DNA from: Actinomycetaceae bacterium
GTDB lineage: Bacteria; Actinomycetota; Actinomycetes; Actinomycetales; Actinomycetaceae
Assembly: GCA_030524055.1 (NCBI GenBank)
Contig: JAUNHH010000003.1
Span: forward strand, 232,026 to 296,025
DNA: 64,000 nucleotides
Direction: 5' to 3'
Shown here: positions 8,457 to 17,822 of the stretch, piece by piece
How the letters are laid out: every line of letters starts with the position of its first letter
How positions within the stretch are numbered: the first letter of the stretch is position 1
Notes under the pieces: model-generated
Told to the model about the DNA's origin: nothing
The model's input: only the letters and a program-made list of their open reading frames with translations
Database searches by the model: none
Position numbers and translations under genes: made by a program

Positions 8457-10319
8457 ATGCTGACAACAGGGACGAAATATGACTCTATTGACTGGGGCTC
8501 ATTGAAACAAGGTTATGGGCCCGCTGATGATCTTCCGCCTATCTTGATGGATCTGACAGATCCAGAAAAAGCCGAAGGCGCTATAGAGCACTTATGGATG
8601 GGACCGTTCTACGAGAACACTCTCTACTCTTCGACCGGCCTTGTCATGGCAATTGCGGCGCGGTTCTTGGCACAGGGCAAATGCTCACGCCCAGAAGAAC
8701 TGAGCACACTTCTCTTTGCCTTTGCTAATCTGGTGGAAATCTATAGTCAGGCTAGTGACGATCTTGATGACGAGATGCGCGCTGTTGTTGCCTCGTGCCA
8801 GGTCGCATTGGCTGATAGTGCGGAGTTTCTTCTGCCCTGTGTGGGTGGGGATGGGCCAATAGCTCGGACAGCTATTGGTTTCCAGAAATACCACCCGTGT
8901 AGGGCTGAGGAAGCAGTCCCGGCATTGCGTCAGCGGCTCCTTGCCAATGATGATGATATTGCCTTGTTCTGCGCGTGGATGCTTGGACATCTGGGAGTCG
9001 TTTTACCTGCTGGAGTTCCCGCAGACAGTACTCGTGAGGAGAGCTACCTTCTGGGGAGCGCCTTTGGTGGGCATTACCCGGCAGAAAAGACGGTGGACCT
9101 GGCAAGAAACTGGGCGCTGTGGATCCCAATACTGGAGCTCCTTTCTGGGGACGAAGGAATAGGTGAATGGCTTGCCCGGGTCAATCCTCAAGCCGCCACA
9201 TATTTTCTTGGGGCGGCTCTACCGCGGGACCGGACGATTTTTCATGGGCTGACCCTGGTGGCGCGCACTTCCAGACAGTGGGGGCCAATGGCCGTTGAGG
9301 CGATCGTGACGCATGTGATGAATCCACAGTGCTGCATCGATCCAACGGATCTCATTGGAAGTCTGCGCCAACTGCTTCCAAATGAACGTGTGTGTGATGC
9401 CCTAATCGTCGCGGCGCAACGCTACGAAACCGCGGGGCCGTGGCCCATCCGGGCCGATGTGCGCGCATATGTAGTGATGTCCCTTGTGGAAGCAGGCGAT
9501 CCTCGTTGGGAGGACGTCCTTGAGAAGTTTATCCGAGGAACCCACCCCCATAAGTCTTATACGGTTAATATCGGTCTCTCTTCAGTTCAGGCCTTCCACG
9601 GGCTCTTTCATCAGGTGAATCCTCAGCCAAGTCAGCGAATTGTGGCAGCAGCTATCGATGCCGTGACAGCTGGCGATAAAAATGCCCGTGAACTGTTATT
9701 GCTGATTTCCCAGTGGCCGCGTGATATCTGTATTGACGCTATCCCTTTGGCGCGGCAGAGATTACCTGAGGATCTGCATATGCTGACCGTGTTGGCTCGT
9801 TGGGGGGATAAAGAAGGCCTGCCACTGATCGAAGAGAAACTCAAAGGCGTCGAGCTCAACGAATCTCAGCAACGAGCGTTGAGTGTGTTACGCGGCGACA
9901 GTGACTCGATCGACATAGATACCCGATGGAAGAATGCTTCTCGCCAGGGTGATGTCGATGAGCTGTATACCCATGTGTTTAGTGAAAAGGAAGGGGACCC
10001 CTTGCCAGCGTGGGAGGCACATTCGCTGCTGACGTCTGCCGCCGAATACGTTGACCTGACAGGGCGCTGGCCCGGGACTGCCGAGTATTTCATTGACTTG
10101 ATTCGTTTAGGGTGCGCGAATGACCATCCCCTGGATGCTATTGCACTGGCCGAAAAGGCTCCCGTCCTCGCCCCTGAAATTCAACGGGAGGTTGCGGGCC
10201 TTTTGCGCGAGGAAATCGCTAAGGATCGGCGATTGCCGTCAATTGGTTTTGCTGCGGTTGATGACGAGATTTTCCTGTCCCGTGCCCGCGTCCTTCTTGC
10301 CCAGCTAGAAAACAATTAA
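8457..10319 (+). CDS. HEAT-repeat-like protein, tandem copy 2
   Basis: A 620-residue paralogue of the preceding gene, colinear over its full length and beginning MLTTGTKYDSIDWGSLKQGYG. An in-frame ATG nine bases earlier is possible, but copy 3 lacks it, so the internal ATG is preferred. The middle third differs most from the other copies; the segment GDPRWEDVLEKFIRGTHPHK and the C-terminal 48 residues are nearly or fully identical. The final 180 bases plus 10 bases beyond the stop are identical to copy 1, which points to gene conversion or recent duplication. The 19-base gap from copy 1 contains the dispersed motif ACGAGGGCGGG, which also supplies the purine-rich stretch before the start. Function unknown. 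Confidence 0.75.
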   Translation: MLTTGTKYDSIDWGSLKQGYGPADDLPPILMDLTDPEKAEGAIEHLWMGPFYENTLYSSTGLVMAIAARFLAQGKCSRPEELSTLLFAFANLVEIYSQASDDLDDEMRAVVASCQVALADSAEFLLPCVGGDGPIARTAIGFQKYHPCRAEEAVPALRQRLLANDDDIALFCAWMLGHLGVVLPAGVPADSTREESYLLGSAFGGHYPAEKTVDLARNWALWIPILELLSGDEGIGEWLARVNPQAATYFLGAALPRDRTIFHGLTLVARTSRQWGPMAVEAIVTHVMNPQCCIDPTDLIGSLRQLLPNERVCDALIVAAQRYETAGPWPIRADVRAYVVMSLVEAGDPRWEDVLEKFIRGTHPHKSYTVNIGLSSVQAFHGLFHQVNPQPSQRIVAAAIDAVTAGDKNARELLLLISQWPRDICIDAIPLARQRLPEDLHMLTVLARWGDKEGLPLIEEKLKGVELNESQQRALSVLRGDSDSIDIDTRWKNASRQGDVDELYTHVFSEKEGDPLPAWEAHSLLTSAAEYVDLTGRWPGTAEYFIDLIRLGCANDHPLDAIALAEKAPVLAPEIQREVAGLLREEIAKDRRLPSIGFAAVDDEIFLSRARVLLAQLENN

Positions 10320-10338
10320 CGAGGGCGGGGCGAGGCTG

Positions 10339-12207
10339 ATGCTGACAACGGGGACGAAATATGACTCTATTGATTGGGCTGCTTTAGAACATGCTTATGG
10401 GCCCGCTGATGATCTTCCGCCTATTTTGATGGATCTGATGAATCCAGAAAAGGCGGAAGGGGCTATTGATCAGTTATGTATGGGCCCTCTCCACCAGGAA
10501 ACGCTCTATACCTCCACGGGTCCCGCTATGGCGATTGCGGCGCTTTTCCTGGCTGAAGGTAAGTGCCCGTTCCCAGAAGAACTCAGTGAACTTCTTGCCG
10601 TTTTTGCTGACCTGGTAGAAATCTACGTTCAGGACGATAGCGAACTAGAAGATGACGAAGAGACTATTGGGATCATTGCCTCGTGTCAGGAAGCATTGGC
10701 TGATAGTGCGGAGTTTCTTCTGCCCTGCGCGGCCGGGGATGGGCCAATAGCTCGGACGGCTATCGCTTTCCAGAAATACCACCCGCACAGGGAAAAAGTC
10801 ATTCCAGTGTTAACACAGCGCCTTCTTGGCAGTAATGATGACAATGCCGTGTTGAGTGCCTGGATATTGGGATGCCTGGGTGGCGCTTTCCCTGCCAGCA
10901 TTTCTGCTGAGAACTCGCTTTATGACCTTTATCTTTTGGGAAGAGCCTTTGGTGGGTACTGTCCCGCGGAAAACACCGTGGGCCTCGCAAAAAACTGGCC
11001 AAATTGGGCGCCTTTGCTCGAGAAAATTGCCGGTGAAGATGGGGTGGGTGCATGGCTTGCCAGGGCCAATCCTGAAGCTGCCACCTATTTTCTTGAGGCT
11101 GCCCCACCGTGTGATCGTGAGGTCCTGCGCGGCCTGACCCATGTAGCGCGTACTTCCAGGCGGTGGGGTCCGGTGGCTGCTCGGGCGGTCGTTGCGCATG
11201 TGATGAATCCGCAGTGCTGCATTGACCCGGCTGATCTCATCCTCAACCTACGTCAACTAGCTCCTGATGAGAGCGTTCGGGAGGCACTTATTGTGGCTGC
11301 GGGGCGCTGCGAAACCGAAGGGCCCTGGGGCGCGACGCGCGCGGATTTGCGTGCGGACGTGGTGATGTCCCTTGTGGAAGCAGGGGATCCCCGCTGGGAG
11401 GACGTCCTTGAAAGCCTTATTCGAGGAACCCACCCACATAAGTCCTACATGGTGAGCACCAGTGAAACTGGCAGTATGGGGATGTCAACGCCTTTTCACG
11501 AGGCAAATCCGCAGCCGAGTCGCCGAATTCTGAAGGCAGTTCTTAAGGTGGCGAAAAAGGGCAACAAAGAATCCAGTTCTCTTCTGTCTCTGATTTCCTG
11601 CTGGCCACCTGATTTCTGTGCGGAGGCTATTCCTCTTGCTCGCCAGTGTCTTCCGCAGGACCCGTTTATGATGACAGTTTTGGCAAGGTGGGAGGACACA
11701 AAAAGTCTGCCTGTCATCAAAGAAATGCTGCGCGGCACCAAGCTCAGCGACTACCAGAAAACAGTGCTGAGGGTTCTCCGTGGCAAAGGTGACCGCAGCG
11801 AATTGCTACCGCCCCTATCCCGGAAAGAGCACACCACTGACGCCGATGAACTCCATGCCCTTGTGTTTACCGAGAAGAAGTGGGCGGATCTGCGGTCGTG
11901 GCAATTACAATCAGTCCTACGTTCTGCCCTTCAACTCATTAAAGTAACCGGGCAATGGCCGGGAAGTGGTCAACAAATGACTGACTTGATTCGTCTTGGG
12001 CTTGCGAATAGGTACCCGCTGGATGCTATTGCTTTGGCAGAAAAATCCCTCGCCCTCGACCCTGAAATTCAACGGGAGGTTGCGGGCCTTTTGCGCGAGG
12101 AAATCGCTAAGGATCGGCGATTGCCGTCAATTGGTTTTGCTGCGGTTGATGACGAGATTTTCCTGTCCCGTGCCCGCGTCCTTCTTGCCCAGTTAGAAAA
12201 CAATTGA
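10339..12207 (+). CDS. HEAT-repeat-like protein, tandem copy 3
   Basis: A 622-residue third paralogue. Its N-terminal two thirds resemble copies 1 and 2. Residues about 375-560 are the most diverged part of the array, for example GSMGMSTPFHEANPQPSRRI and the segment around LRGKGDRSELLPPLSRKEH. The sequence then snaps back to identity for the last 48 residues. The spacer from copy 2 again holds ACGAGGGCGGGGC, and the stop is followed by a one-base variant (ACGAGGACGGGGC). A strong terminator follows at 12247-12287, so this gene closes the recA-recX-HEAT unit. Function unknown. Confidence 0.75.
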   Translation: MLTTGTKYDSIDWAALEHAYGPADDLPPILMDLMNPEKAEGAIDQLCMGPLHQETLYTSTGPAMAIAALFLAEGKCPFPEELSELLAVFADLVEIYVQDDSELEDDEETIGIIASCQEALADSAEFLLPCAAGDGPIARTAIAFQKYHPHREKVIPVLTQRLLGSNDDNAVLSAWILGCLGGAFPASISAENSLYDLYLLGRAFGGYCPAENTVGLAKNWPNWAPLLEKIAGEDGVGAWLARANPEAATYFLEAAPPCDREVLRGLTHVARTSRRWGPVAARAVVAHVMNPQCCIDPADLILNLRQLAPDESVREALIVAAGRCETEGPWGATRADLRADVVMSLVEAGDPRWEDVLESLIRGTHPHKSYMVSTSETGSMGMSTPFHEANPQPSRRILKAVLKVAKKGNKESSSLLSLISCWPPDFCAEAIPLARQCLPQDPFMMTVLARWEDTKSLPVIKEMLRGTKLSDYQKTVLRVLRGKGDRSELLPPLSRKEHTTDADELHALVFTEKKWADLRSWQLQSVLRSALQLIKVTGQWPGSGQQMTDLIRLGLANRYPLDAIALAEKSLALDPEIQREVAGLLREEIAKDRRLPSIGFAAVDDEIFLSRARVLLAQLENN

Positions 12208-12246
12208 CGAGGACGGGGCACGGCCACAAGCGACTTGTCCTGAAAA

Positions 12247-12287
12247 GACTCGGGGGCTGGCGATTCTTCATCGCCAGCCCCCGAGTC
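12247..12287. terminator. bidirectional intrinsic terminator
   Basis: A perfect 17-base inverted repeat (GACTCGGGGGCTGGCGA and its complement) with a 7-base loop lies between the end of the HEAT array and the convergent lipoprotein gene. It is GC-rich and strong enough to serve both strands; the U-tract is poor on the plus side. Confidence 0.8.
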
Positions 12288-12296
12288 ATAGCGCTT

Positions 12297-14735
12297 CTAC
12301 CGCTGTGCTCCACTATTGACTTGCGCCTCGTCATTCATATCGATGCGCGCTTGGCCCACACCAGGTAGATTCCCTGAATGCTTACGCACCATGTCTTTAT
12401 ATTGTGAGCCGTGGACCGTATTGTTCTTAATGGTCAACGCATTAATATCGCCAATAATGCGTTGATTCCCATGACGGCCTTTAGAGACTTCGGCGCCAAT
12501 ATAAAAGACAGGGGCTTGTGGGTCACCAGGGGTAAAGACATTATTCTCAATGGTGACCTGAGAGAGATCCCCGAAGCCGCCATTGAAATTCACCAACTCG
12601 CCATTTGTTGGCGCAGCAGGCTGGGTAGACATATAGGCTGCACCATTCGTCCCGCGTACTCCGGAAGCACTGGAGGTGGAGTCCCATACGGATTCAATGC
12701 CCACCATTGCCTTGCGGGCACGGCCAGACACGTCATTGCCTTTAAAGGTAGTGGCATCAGAATCTGTGCCCACATATAGGACCCACCCGGGTTCAGAATC
12801 GCCTGACACAGTGACTGTATTGCCTTCGAAAGTATTGGAATCAGAATCCTGGTAGGCCTGCAATAAACCCTGCCCAGTGGCGCGCTGAGAACGCACAGTA
12901 TTCTTTCGAATCAGATTCTCATCCGAGTTATAGGCCACGTGCACCGAGGAGGAACGCGAATCAATAAAGGTATTGCCTTCAACCACATTCCGATGCGTAT
13001 TATTCTGCATGGAAATGGAACGGGTATTCTTCTGAACCTGATTGCCAGAAACTAAAGAATCTGACACCCCAGAGAAAGAAATCCCGTAATAGCCGCCGCT
13101 GACCTCATTATTCGCAATAGTGACATGCGACAGAGTGTGGACATTCGCTGGGACAGTGCCATGGCTTGTGTACTGATCCCAAATGGGGCTCGATGAGTTC
13201 TTTACCTGCGATAAATCAAGGGCCGCTGAGACAGTAATTGACTCGACCAACCCCTTATTTTCAAAGCCACCATCGACATTATCGACAGTGCAGCCTTCAA
13301 TGACAATATCCGAGGCGTCACCGCGGGAGGCGTAAATCCCGAAACCGCGATAGGTAACGTTAAAGAGATCGACATCGGAAACCACTAAACGCGACACCGA
13401 TTCAGCAATCAATCCACGAGTATAAGGGGAATCGGCGAGGTCAATATCAACATTCGCCACCACTTTATCCGCTGAATTTGCCTCGACGACAAAGACAGTG
13501 GCGGGATCCGAATGTGAACCGCCGGGAATAGCGACATCAAGTTTCGCATCCGACCCGTCAAAGAAGGGAATATTCTTCGAGATAAAGAGAGTCTCATTCA
13601 CTGGGTAGGTCTGGCCAGCGGTAAGGCGCACCCCCAGATTCTTTTTCCGCGCGACTTTCAGTGCTTCTTGAATAGGGGAGGCCGCTTGACCTTCCCAGGC
13701 AATGGTGGGAACTTCAGTGTCAAAAGTGGCGCCATACTGCGTGCCAGCAATGGAAATGGTGTAGTCAGCATCGGCTGCCCCCCGCTCAAAATGCACATGG
13801 GACCCGCCAGAGGAGAGCACAACATTGTCCGGCGCCCCCTTCAGTTGAGTGGCCTCCTTCAAAGTTGCCACAACAGGTAACGCTCCGGAGGTGCGTGCAG
13901 AGCGCAGATTTTCTCGATCCACAAACTCATCCAGACTTGGTGCAGCAACCACACTAGGAATGCCGCGCGCCCCATGGGAGTCATTGCGGGGAGTGGGGCC
14001 GGGTTGTGAATCAGTGGCAGAAAGTGCCTGGCCTTCGCCGGGTGTGGCGGCGGGGGCTTCATTCTTTGGTTGGCCGTTGGGTGAGGCACCTGCTTCGGCG
14101 GGTGCGCCGGGCTGGGCGGGCGCAGGGGTCGCAGGGTTCTGAGCAGGCGGAGGCCCTCCCGCAGGTGTTGCAGGGGCACCCTGATCACTGCCAGTTGCCG
14201 CACTGCCAGAAGCGTTGGCGCTACCAGTAGCGCCCTCAGCATTTCCAGAACCTGTCTGAGTGCCAGCGTGCGACGTCGCTGGGGGAGTGTGATGTAGTGG
14301 TGAGGCGGCGCTCGGCGGATTCGGTGTGCTCGCGCGTCCAGTGGTGGCCTGCTCAGATGGAGTGGGCCCATCACTTAAATGAGACGGATCTTCGGCCGCA
14401 TGAGGCGCTCGCGCCGCTGGTGCCTGACGCCCAGACTGAGCCTTGCTTTTGGCACCTGGAGTGCGATTGCCAGAAGCAGGTGCGGTGGATTCCACAGAGG
14501 AGGCTTCATCACGGAAAGGGGCAGCAGAGGAACTGACGCCAGCGCCGGAAGGAGCCGCATTCCCAGATGGCGCCATGTCAGCTGGGTTCGTTGGCGCACA
14601 GGCTGACAAAGTTAAGGCAAGTGGAGCGAGGAGGAGAAAAGGAGAACGACGAAGAGAACTGCTGGCATGTGCACCGTGGTGCTGGCTATTTGAAGTGATA
14701 AAAGTAGAGCGGGTCTGGCGGGAGAGATGCGGCAC
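12297..14735 (-). CDS. secreted lipoprotein with right-handed parallel beta-helix domain
   Basis: An 812-residue exported protein. The N-terminus has a basic region, a hydrophobic stretch (FLLLAPLALTL) and a lipobox LSAC with the modified cysteine at residue 46. Residues 47-260 form a low-complexity linker rich in Pro, Ala, Gly and Ser, as in proteins that reach through the wall. From about 290 to 790 the sequence has short repeated units rich in N, V and G (for example NNEVSGGYYGISFSGVSDS and GNTFIDSRSSSVHVAYNSDENLI), typical of pectate-lyase-like beta-helices. It may bind or cleave a polysaccharide; no catalytic residues can be assigned. The start is GTG with GACGGAG upstream. It is transcribed alone and convergent with the HEAT array. 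Confidence 0.82.
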   Translation of the reverse strand: MPHLSRQTRSTFITSNSQHHGAHASSSLRRSPFLLLAPLALTLSACAPTNPADMAPSGNAAPSGAGVSSSAAPFRDEASSVESTAPASGNRTPGAKSKAQSGRQAPAARAPHAAEDPSHLSDGPTPSEQATTGRASTPNPPSAASPLHHTPPATSHAGTQTGSGNAEGATGSANASGSAATGSDQGAPATPAGGPPPAQNPATPAPAQPGAPAEAGASPNGQPKNEAPAATPGEGQALSATDSQPGPTPRNDSHGARGIPSVVAAPSLDEFVDRENLRSARTSGALPVVATLKEATQLKGAPDNVVLSSGGSHVHFERGAADADYTISIAGTQYGATFDTEVPTIAWEGQAASPIQEALKVARKKNLGVRLTAGQTYPVNETLFISKNIPFFDGSDAKLDVAIPGGSHSDPATVFVVEANSADKVVANVDIDLADSPYTRGLIAESVSRLVVSDVDLFNVTYRGFGIYASRGDASDIVIEGCTVDNVDGGFENKGLVESITVSAALDLSQVKNSSSPIWDQYTSHGTVPANVHTLSHVTIANNEVSGGYYGISFSGVSDSLVSGNQVQKNTRSISMQNNTHRNVVEGNTFIDSRSSSVHVAYNSDENLIRKNTVRSQRATGQGLLQAYQDSDSNTFEGNTVTVSGDSEPGWVLYVGTDSDATTFKGNDVSGRARKAMVGIESVWDSTSSASGVRGTNGAAYMSTQPAAPTNGELVNFNGGFGDLSQVTIENNVFTPGDPQAPVFYIGAEVSKGRHGNQRIIGDINALTIKNNTVHGSQYKDMVRKHSGNLPGVGQARIDMNDEAQVNSGAQR

Positions 14736-15101
14736 GAGAAAACTCCGTCGTCAGGAAGTGAAATGAGAATCTATGAGGGCGGACCACAGCAGTGTACAAG
14801 AAGTGAATCTGAAAAATCAGCCCTCCTTAACGAGGTTGGGAAGGATGAGGTTAATGTCTATTAAAGCGCCCAGAGTCTATTTGAGCGATATGAACCGATA
14901 AAATTCATTGCCTCTACTTTGGTAAACTCACCATTGCTATTTCTAGCTCCGTATAAATCCTTAACACTCGTGCTGTCTATGTGAGATACGTTAGTAAGGA
15001 ACCCTGTTTTCCTTTATATCTCTACAGTGTGTCCTCTATTTTCCCAGTTCAGGGGTGAATCCGGTTGGATTTTCACGCAGAGAGCATCCTACCCTTACTG
15101 C
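14736..15101. other. 366-base divergent intergenic region, AT-richer
   Basis: This stretch separates the divergent lipoprotein and pncC genes. It is visibly richer in A and T than its surroundings. It must hold the promoters of both genes, but I find no clear operator, RNA gene, repeat or ORF in it. Confidence 0.5.
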
Positions 15102-15617
15102 ATGACCATGATCGAGCAGGAAGTCGTTGCTCGGCTCCAGGCAGCAGGACTGAGCATTGCCACGGCCGAATCGCTGACAGGTGGGGCCCTGTGTGCCCGA
15201 CTTGTTGATATTCCTGGCGCCTCACTTGTCGTGCGCGGAGGTGTGTGCACCTATGCCACAGACCTCAAACGCAGCATGCTTAATGTCGATACTCACCTAT
15301 TAGTACAGGTTGGGCCCGTCCATCGTGATGTTGCTATTGCTATGGCTCGCGGGGCACATAAACTTTTCTGCGCCGATATTGCTGTAGCCACAACTGGTGT
15401 CGCCGGCCCCGGTCCTGCCGATGGACACCCTGCAGGAACCGCCCATATTGCTGTCTTTTTAGACGCGACTCATTTAGGTTCCGAGCCGACTCCGCCCATT
15501 GAACTCCATCGAGAACTTCATATTGAGGGAAACCGCGATGAGGTCCGTCGGAAAGTCGCGGACTCCGCCCTCGAATTGGTGATCGACGCACTGAATCGCC
15601 GTCACCCGCGGCATTAG
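15102..15617 (+). CDS. pncC: nicotinamide-nucleotide amidohydrolase PncC (single-domain CinA C-terminal family)
   Basis: A cytoplasmic enzyme that deamidates nicotinamide mononucleotide in NAD recycling. The protein (171 residues) has the whole CinA C-terminal domain: SIATAESLTGGALCARLVDI with the catalytic Ser, the GGVCTYATDLKRSMLNV segment and the glycine-rich GVAGPGPADGHPAGTAHIAV loop. The N-terminal molybdopterin-like domain of long CinA is absent, as in many single-domain homologues. The start is placed at MTMIEQEVV; the frame extends 25 codons upstream but those residues are not family-like. In other actinobacteria this gene sits between pgsA and clgR; here it is about 13 kb away. Confidence 0.88.
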   Translation: MTMIEQEVVARLQAAGLSIATAESLTGGALCARLVDIPGASLVVRGGVCTYATDLKRSMLNVDTHLLVQVGPVHRDVAIAMARGAHKLFCADIAVATTGVAGPGPADGHPAGTAHIAVFLDATHLGSEPTPPIELHRELHIEGNRDEVRRKVADSALELVIDALNRRHPRH

Positions 15618-15653
15618 TCAGCCGCCTTGGACGATGGCCACTAGACTCCTGTT

Positions 15654-16103
15654 ATGGCAGCAACATGGGAAGATATTGAAAATCGCTGTGCGTACCTTTT
15701 CGCCACCGCATTAGACGAAACCTACGTGGTTTTCGCTGGTCCGCATAACTACTACGTCCAATTCGTCGTCAATGAGGATGATATTCACTGTGAAGCAGTA
15801 TCCGATGAATTCCTCGATGCTGAACACCAGCTTACTCCTGATCAAAAAATGGCGCTCCACAACCTTGGGTGGGCTGATCCAGATGAGTATGGCAATGAGG
15901 TGAATTGGTTTGTTGAACATAATCGCACCCGTGCGCAAGACAATCGCACTGCGGCCCAGCGTTTAGTGCGCACCCTGCGTGAGGTCTATGGCATCACCGA
16001 CACGAGTGAGTTGACCCTGCAATCTTGGTGTGACCAGGAAGGTCATGAGGAAGATCCTCTGGATATTGGCCTTAACCTCAAGCGCGGGGTTTATGAAGAG
16101 TGA
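15654..16103 (+). CDS. TY-Chap/YbjN-like chaperone-domain protein
   Basis: A 149-residue acidic protein. The segment YYVQFVVNEDDIHCEAVSDE followed by QLTPDQKMALHNLGWADPD resembles the actinobacterial TY-Chap family, related to type III secretion chaperones and YbjN; these are thought to bind peptides or partner proteins. No membrane segment or catalytic motif is present. It lies 36 bases after pncC and about 110 bases before miaB on the same strand. Two further YbjN-like genes lie just beyond miaB, so the locus holds a small cluster of such proteins. Function in the cell is unknown. Confidence 0.6.
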   Translation: MAATWEDIENRCAYLFATALDETYVVFAGPHNYYVQFVVNEDDIHCEAVSDEFLDAEHQLTPDQKMALHNLGWADPDEYGNEVNWFVEHNRTRAQDNRTAAQRLVRTLREVYGITDTSELTLQSWCDQEGHEEDPLDIGLNLKRGVYEE

Positions 16104-16214
16104 AACCCATGCCTCCTCCTTTCCTCTGGGTGGCGACTGAATGAGACAGGGTGCACCCCGGATGAAGCCCTCACGGCGGGGGATCGGGAAAAGCGCGAAG
16201 TAGAATCAGTCCCG

Positions 16215-17753
16215 ATGAGTATTGAAATCGCGACTGACCTTCCACGCACCTACGCGGTGCGCACTTTGGGCTGCCAGATGAATGAGCATGATTCTGAGCG
16301 CATTGCTGGCCTCCTTGATGGTGCCGGGCTGGTGCCTGTTGAATTAGTGCCCGCAGCTGCTTCCCGTGCTACTGAAGCAGGGGATATGGGCGCCGACGTT
16401 GTGGTGATTAATACCTGTTCCGTCCGTGAAAATGCCGCAACCCGTCTTTTCGGTAATCTCGGCCAATTAGCTGCCGTTAAACGCGTGCGCCCCGGAATGC
16501 AGATTGCGGTGGGCGGCTGCCTTGCCCAGCAAATGCGTGACGGCATTATTGAAAAAGCCCCCTATGTAGATGCAGTTTTCGGGACCCACAATATTGACGT
16601 TCTCCCCGCATTATTGCGTCGCGCAGAGCATAATCGTTCGGCTGCCGTTGAAATCGAAGAATCGCTGAAAGTCTTCCCTTCAACATTGCCCACTCACCGT
16701 GAAAGTGCCTATGCCGCGTGGGTGTCTATTTCGGTAGGCTGCAATAACACCTGCACATTCTGTATTGTCCCGTCATTGCGAGGAAAAGAACGCGATCGCC
16801 GGCCTGGAGAAATTCTCGCCGAAGTTGAAGCTGTCGCTGCTCAGGGTGCTATTGAAGTCACCCTTCTTGGTCAAAATGTCAACTCCTATGGAGTGGGTTT
16901 TGGCGAGAAAGGCGCTTTTGCTCAGCTTCTTCGCGCTGTCGGTGCTATTGATGGTATTGAGCGGGTGCGTTTTACCTCCCCACATCCCGCAGCATTTACT
17001 GATGACGTTATTGCCGCTATGGCAGAAACTCCCACCGTGATGCCCAGTTTGCATATGCCTTTGCAATCAGGATCGGATGCCGTATTGCGACAAATGCGTC
17101 GTTCTTATCGGCGTGAGCGCTATATGGGGATTTTATCTCGGGTGCGTGACGCTATTCCCGATGCAGCAATTACTACTGACATTATTGTGGGCTTCCCCGG
17201 AGAAACGGAAGAGGATTTCCAAGCGACCCTTGACGTCGTTGCTGAAGCACGTTTTACCTCTGCTTATACATTCCTCTATTCGCCGCGTCCAGGAACACCC
17301 GCCGCGGACCGGACAGATCAAATTCCCGATGAGGTCGCAAAAGAACGGTATCGGCGCCTCATTGCCCTTCAAGAGTCCATTTGTGCAGAAGATAATGCGG
17401 CTCTTGTGGGCAGTGACGTCGAAGTCCTCATTAGTGAAGGGCAGGGCCGTAAAGATGGTGCTACGGCCCGTGTGTCCGGCAGGGCTCGCGATAACCGCCT
17501 GGTTCACGTGGCCCTCCCAGAGGCAATGCCACCAGATATGCGGCCTCGTCCAGGAGATATGGTCCGCGCCCGCGTCACTCACGGCGCCCCGCACCACCTG
17601 CTGGCGGATTCCGCACTGAGTGGCGGTCTTTTTGAGGTCCGACCCACCCGCGCTGGAGACGCCTGGGCGCAGCGCCGCGCCGCCGAAGAAAAGGCAGCGG
17701 ATTCGCGCGTTGAGTTGGGTATTCCTACCCTTCGCGTGGGCCCACCCGCTTAA
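16215..17753 (+). CDS. miaB: tRNA-2-methylthio-N6-dimethylallyladenosine synthase MiaB
   Basis: A radical-SAM methylthiotransferase that adds a methylthio group to i6A37 of tRNAs reading codons that start with U. All six cluster-binding cysteines are present: C20, C68 and C102 in the N-terminal UPF0004 domain and the radical SAM triad C176, C180, C183 (CNNTCTFC). A TRAM domain closes the protein near residues 395-460, followed by a tail that is longer than in E. coli (512 residues in all). It acts after MiaA, encoded about 1.1 kb downstream. The miaB-miaA linkage is conserved in actinobacteria. Confidence 0.96.
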   Translation: MSIEIATDLPRTYAVRTLGCQMNEHDSERIAGLLDGAGLVPVELVPAAASRATEAGDMGADVVVINTCSVRENAATRLFGNLGQLAAVKRVRPGMQIAVGGCLAQQMRDGIIEKAPYVDAVFGTHNIDVLPALLRRAEHNRSAAVEIEESLKVFPSTLPTHRESAYAAWVSISVGCNNTCTFCIVPSLRGKERDRRPGEILAEVEAVAAQGAIEVTLLGQNVNSYGVGFGEKGAFAQLLRAVGAIDGIERVRFTSPHPAAFTDDVIAAMAETPTVMPSLHMPLQSGSDAVLRQMRRSYRRERYMGILSRVRDAIPDAAITTDIIVGFPGETEEDFQATLDVVAEARFTSAYTFLYSPRPGTPAADRTDQIPDEVAKERYRRLIALQESICAEDNAALVGSDVEVLISEGQGRKDGATARVSGRARDNRLVHVALPEAMPPDMRPRPGDMVRARVTHGAPHHLLADSALSGGLFEVRPTRAGDAWAQRRAAEEKAADSRVELGIPTLRVGPPA

Positions 17754-17759
17754 TAATTC

Positions 17760-17804
17760 ACGAGGGCGGGGCTCCCCAAATAAAAGGGAGGGCTCCGCCC
17801 TCGT
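17760..17804. terminator. inverted-repeat terminator built from the dispersed motif
   Basis: Downstream of miaB, ACGAGGGCGGGGC is followed after 18 bases by the inverted copy GGCTCCGCCCTCGT. The two arms form an imperfect stem with an A-rich loop. The structure lies between convergent miaB and the YbjN gene and can terminate in both directions. Two copies of the window-wide repeat make up its arms. Confidence 0.7.
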
Positions 17805-17822
17805 CAATTGACTGACCTTAGT

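Noticed and set aside
13859..14374. Frame of 171 codons within the beta-helix lipoprotein gene
   Set aside because: It is a +1-type shadow of the repetitive Pro/Ala linker; the lipoprotein frame has a signal peptide and domain structure.
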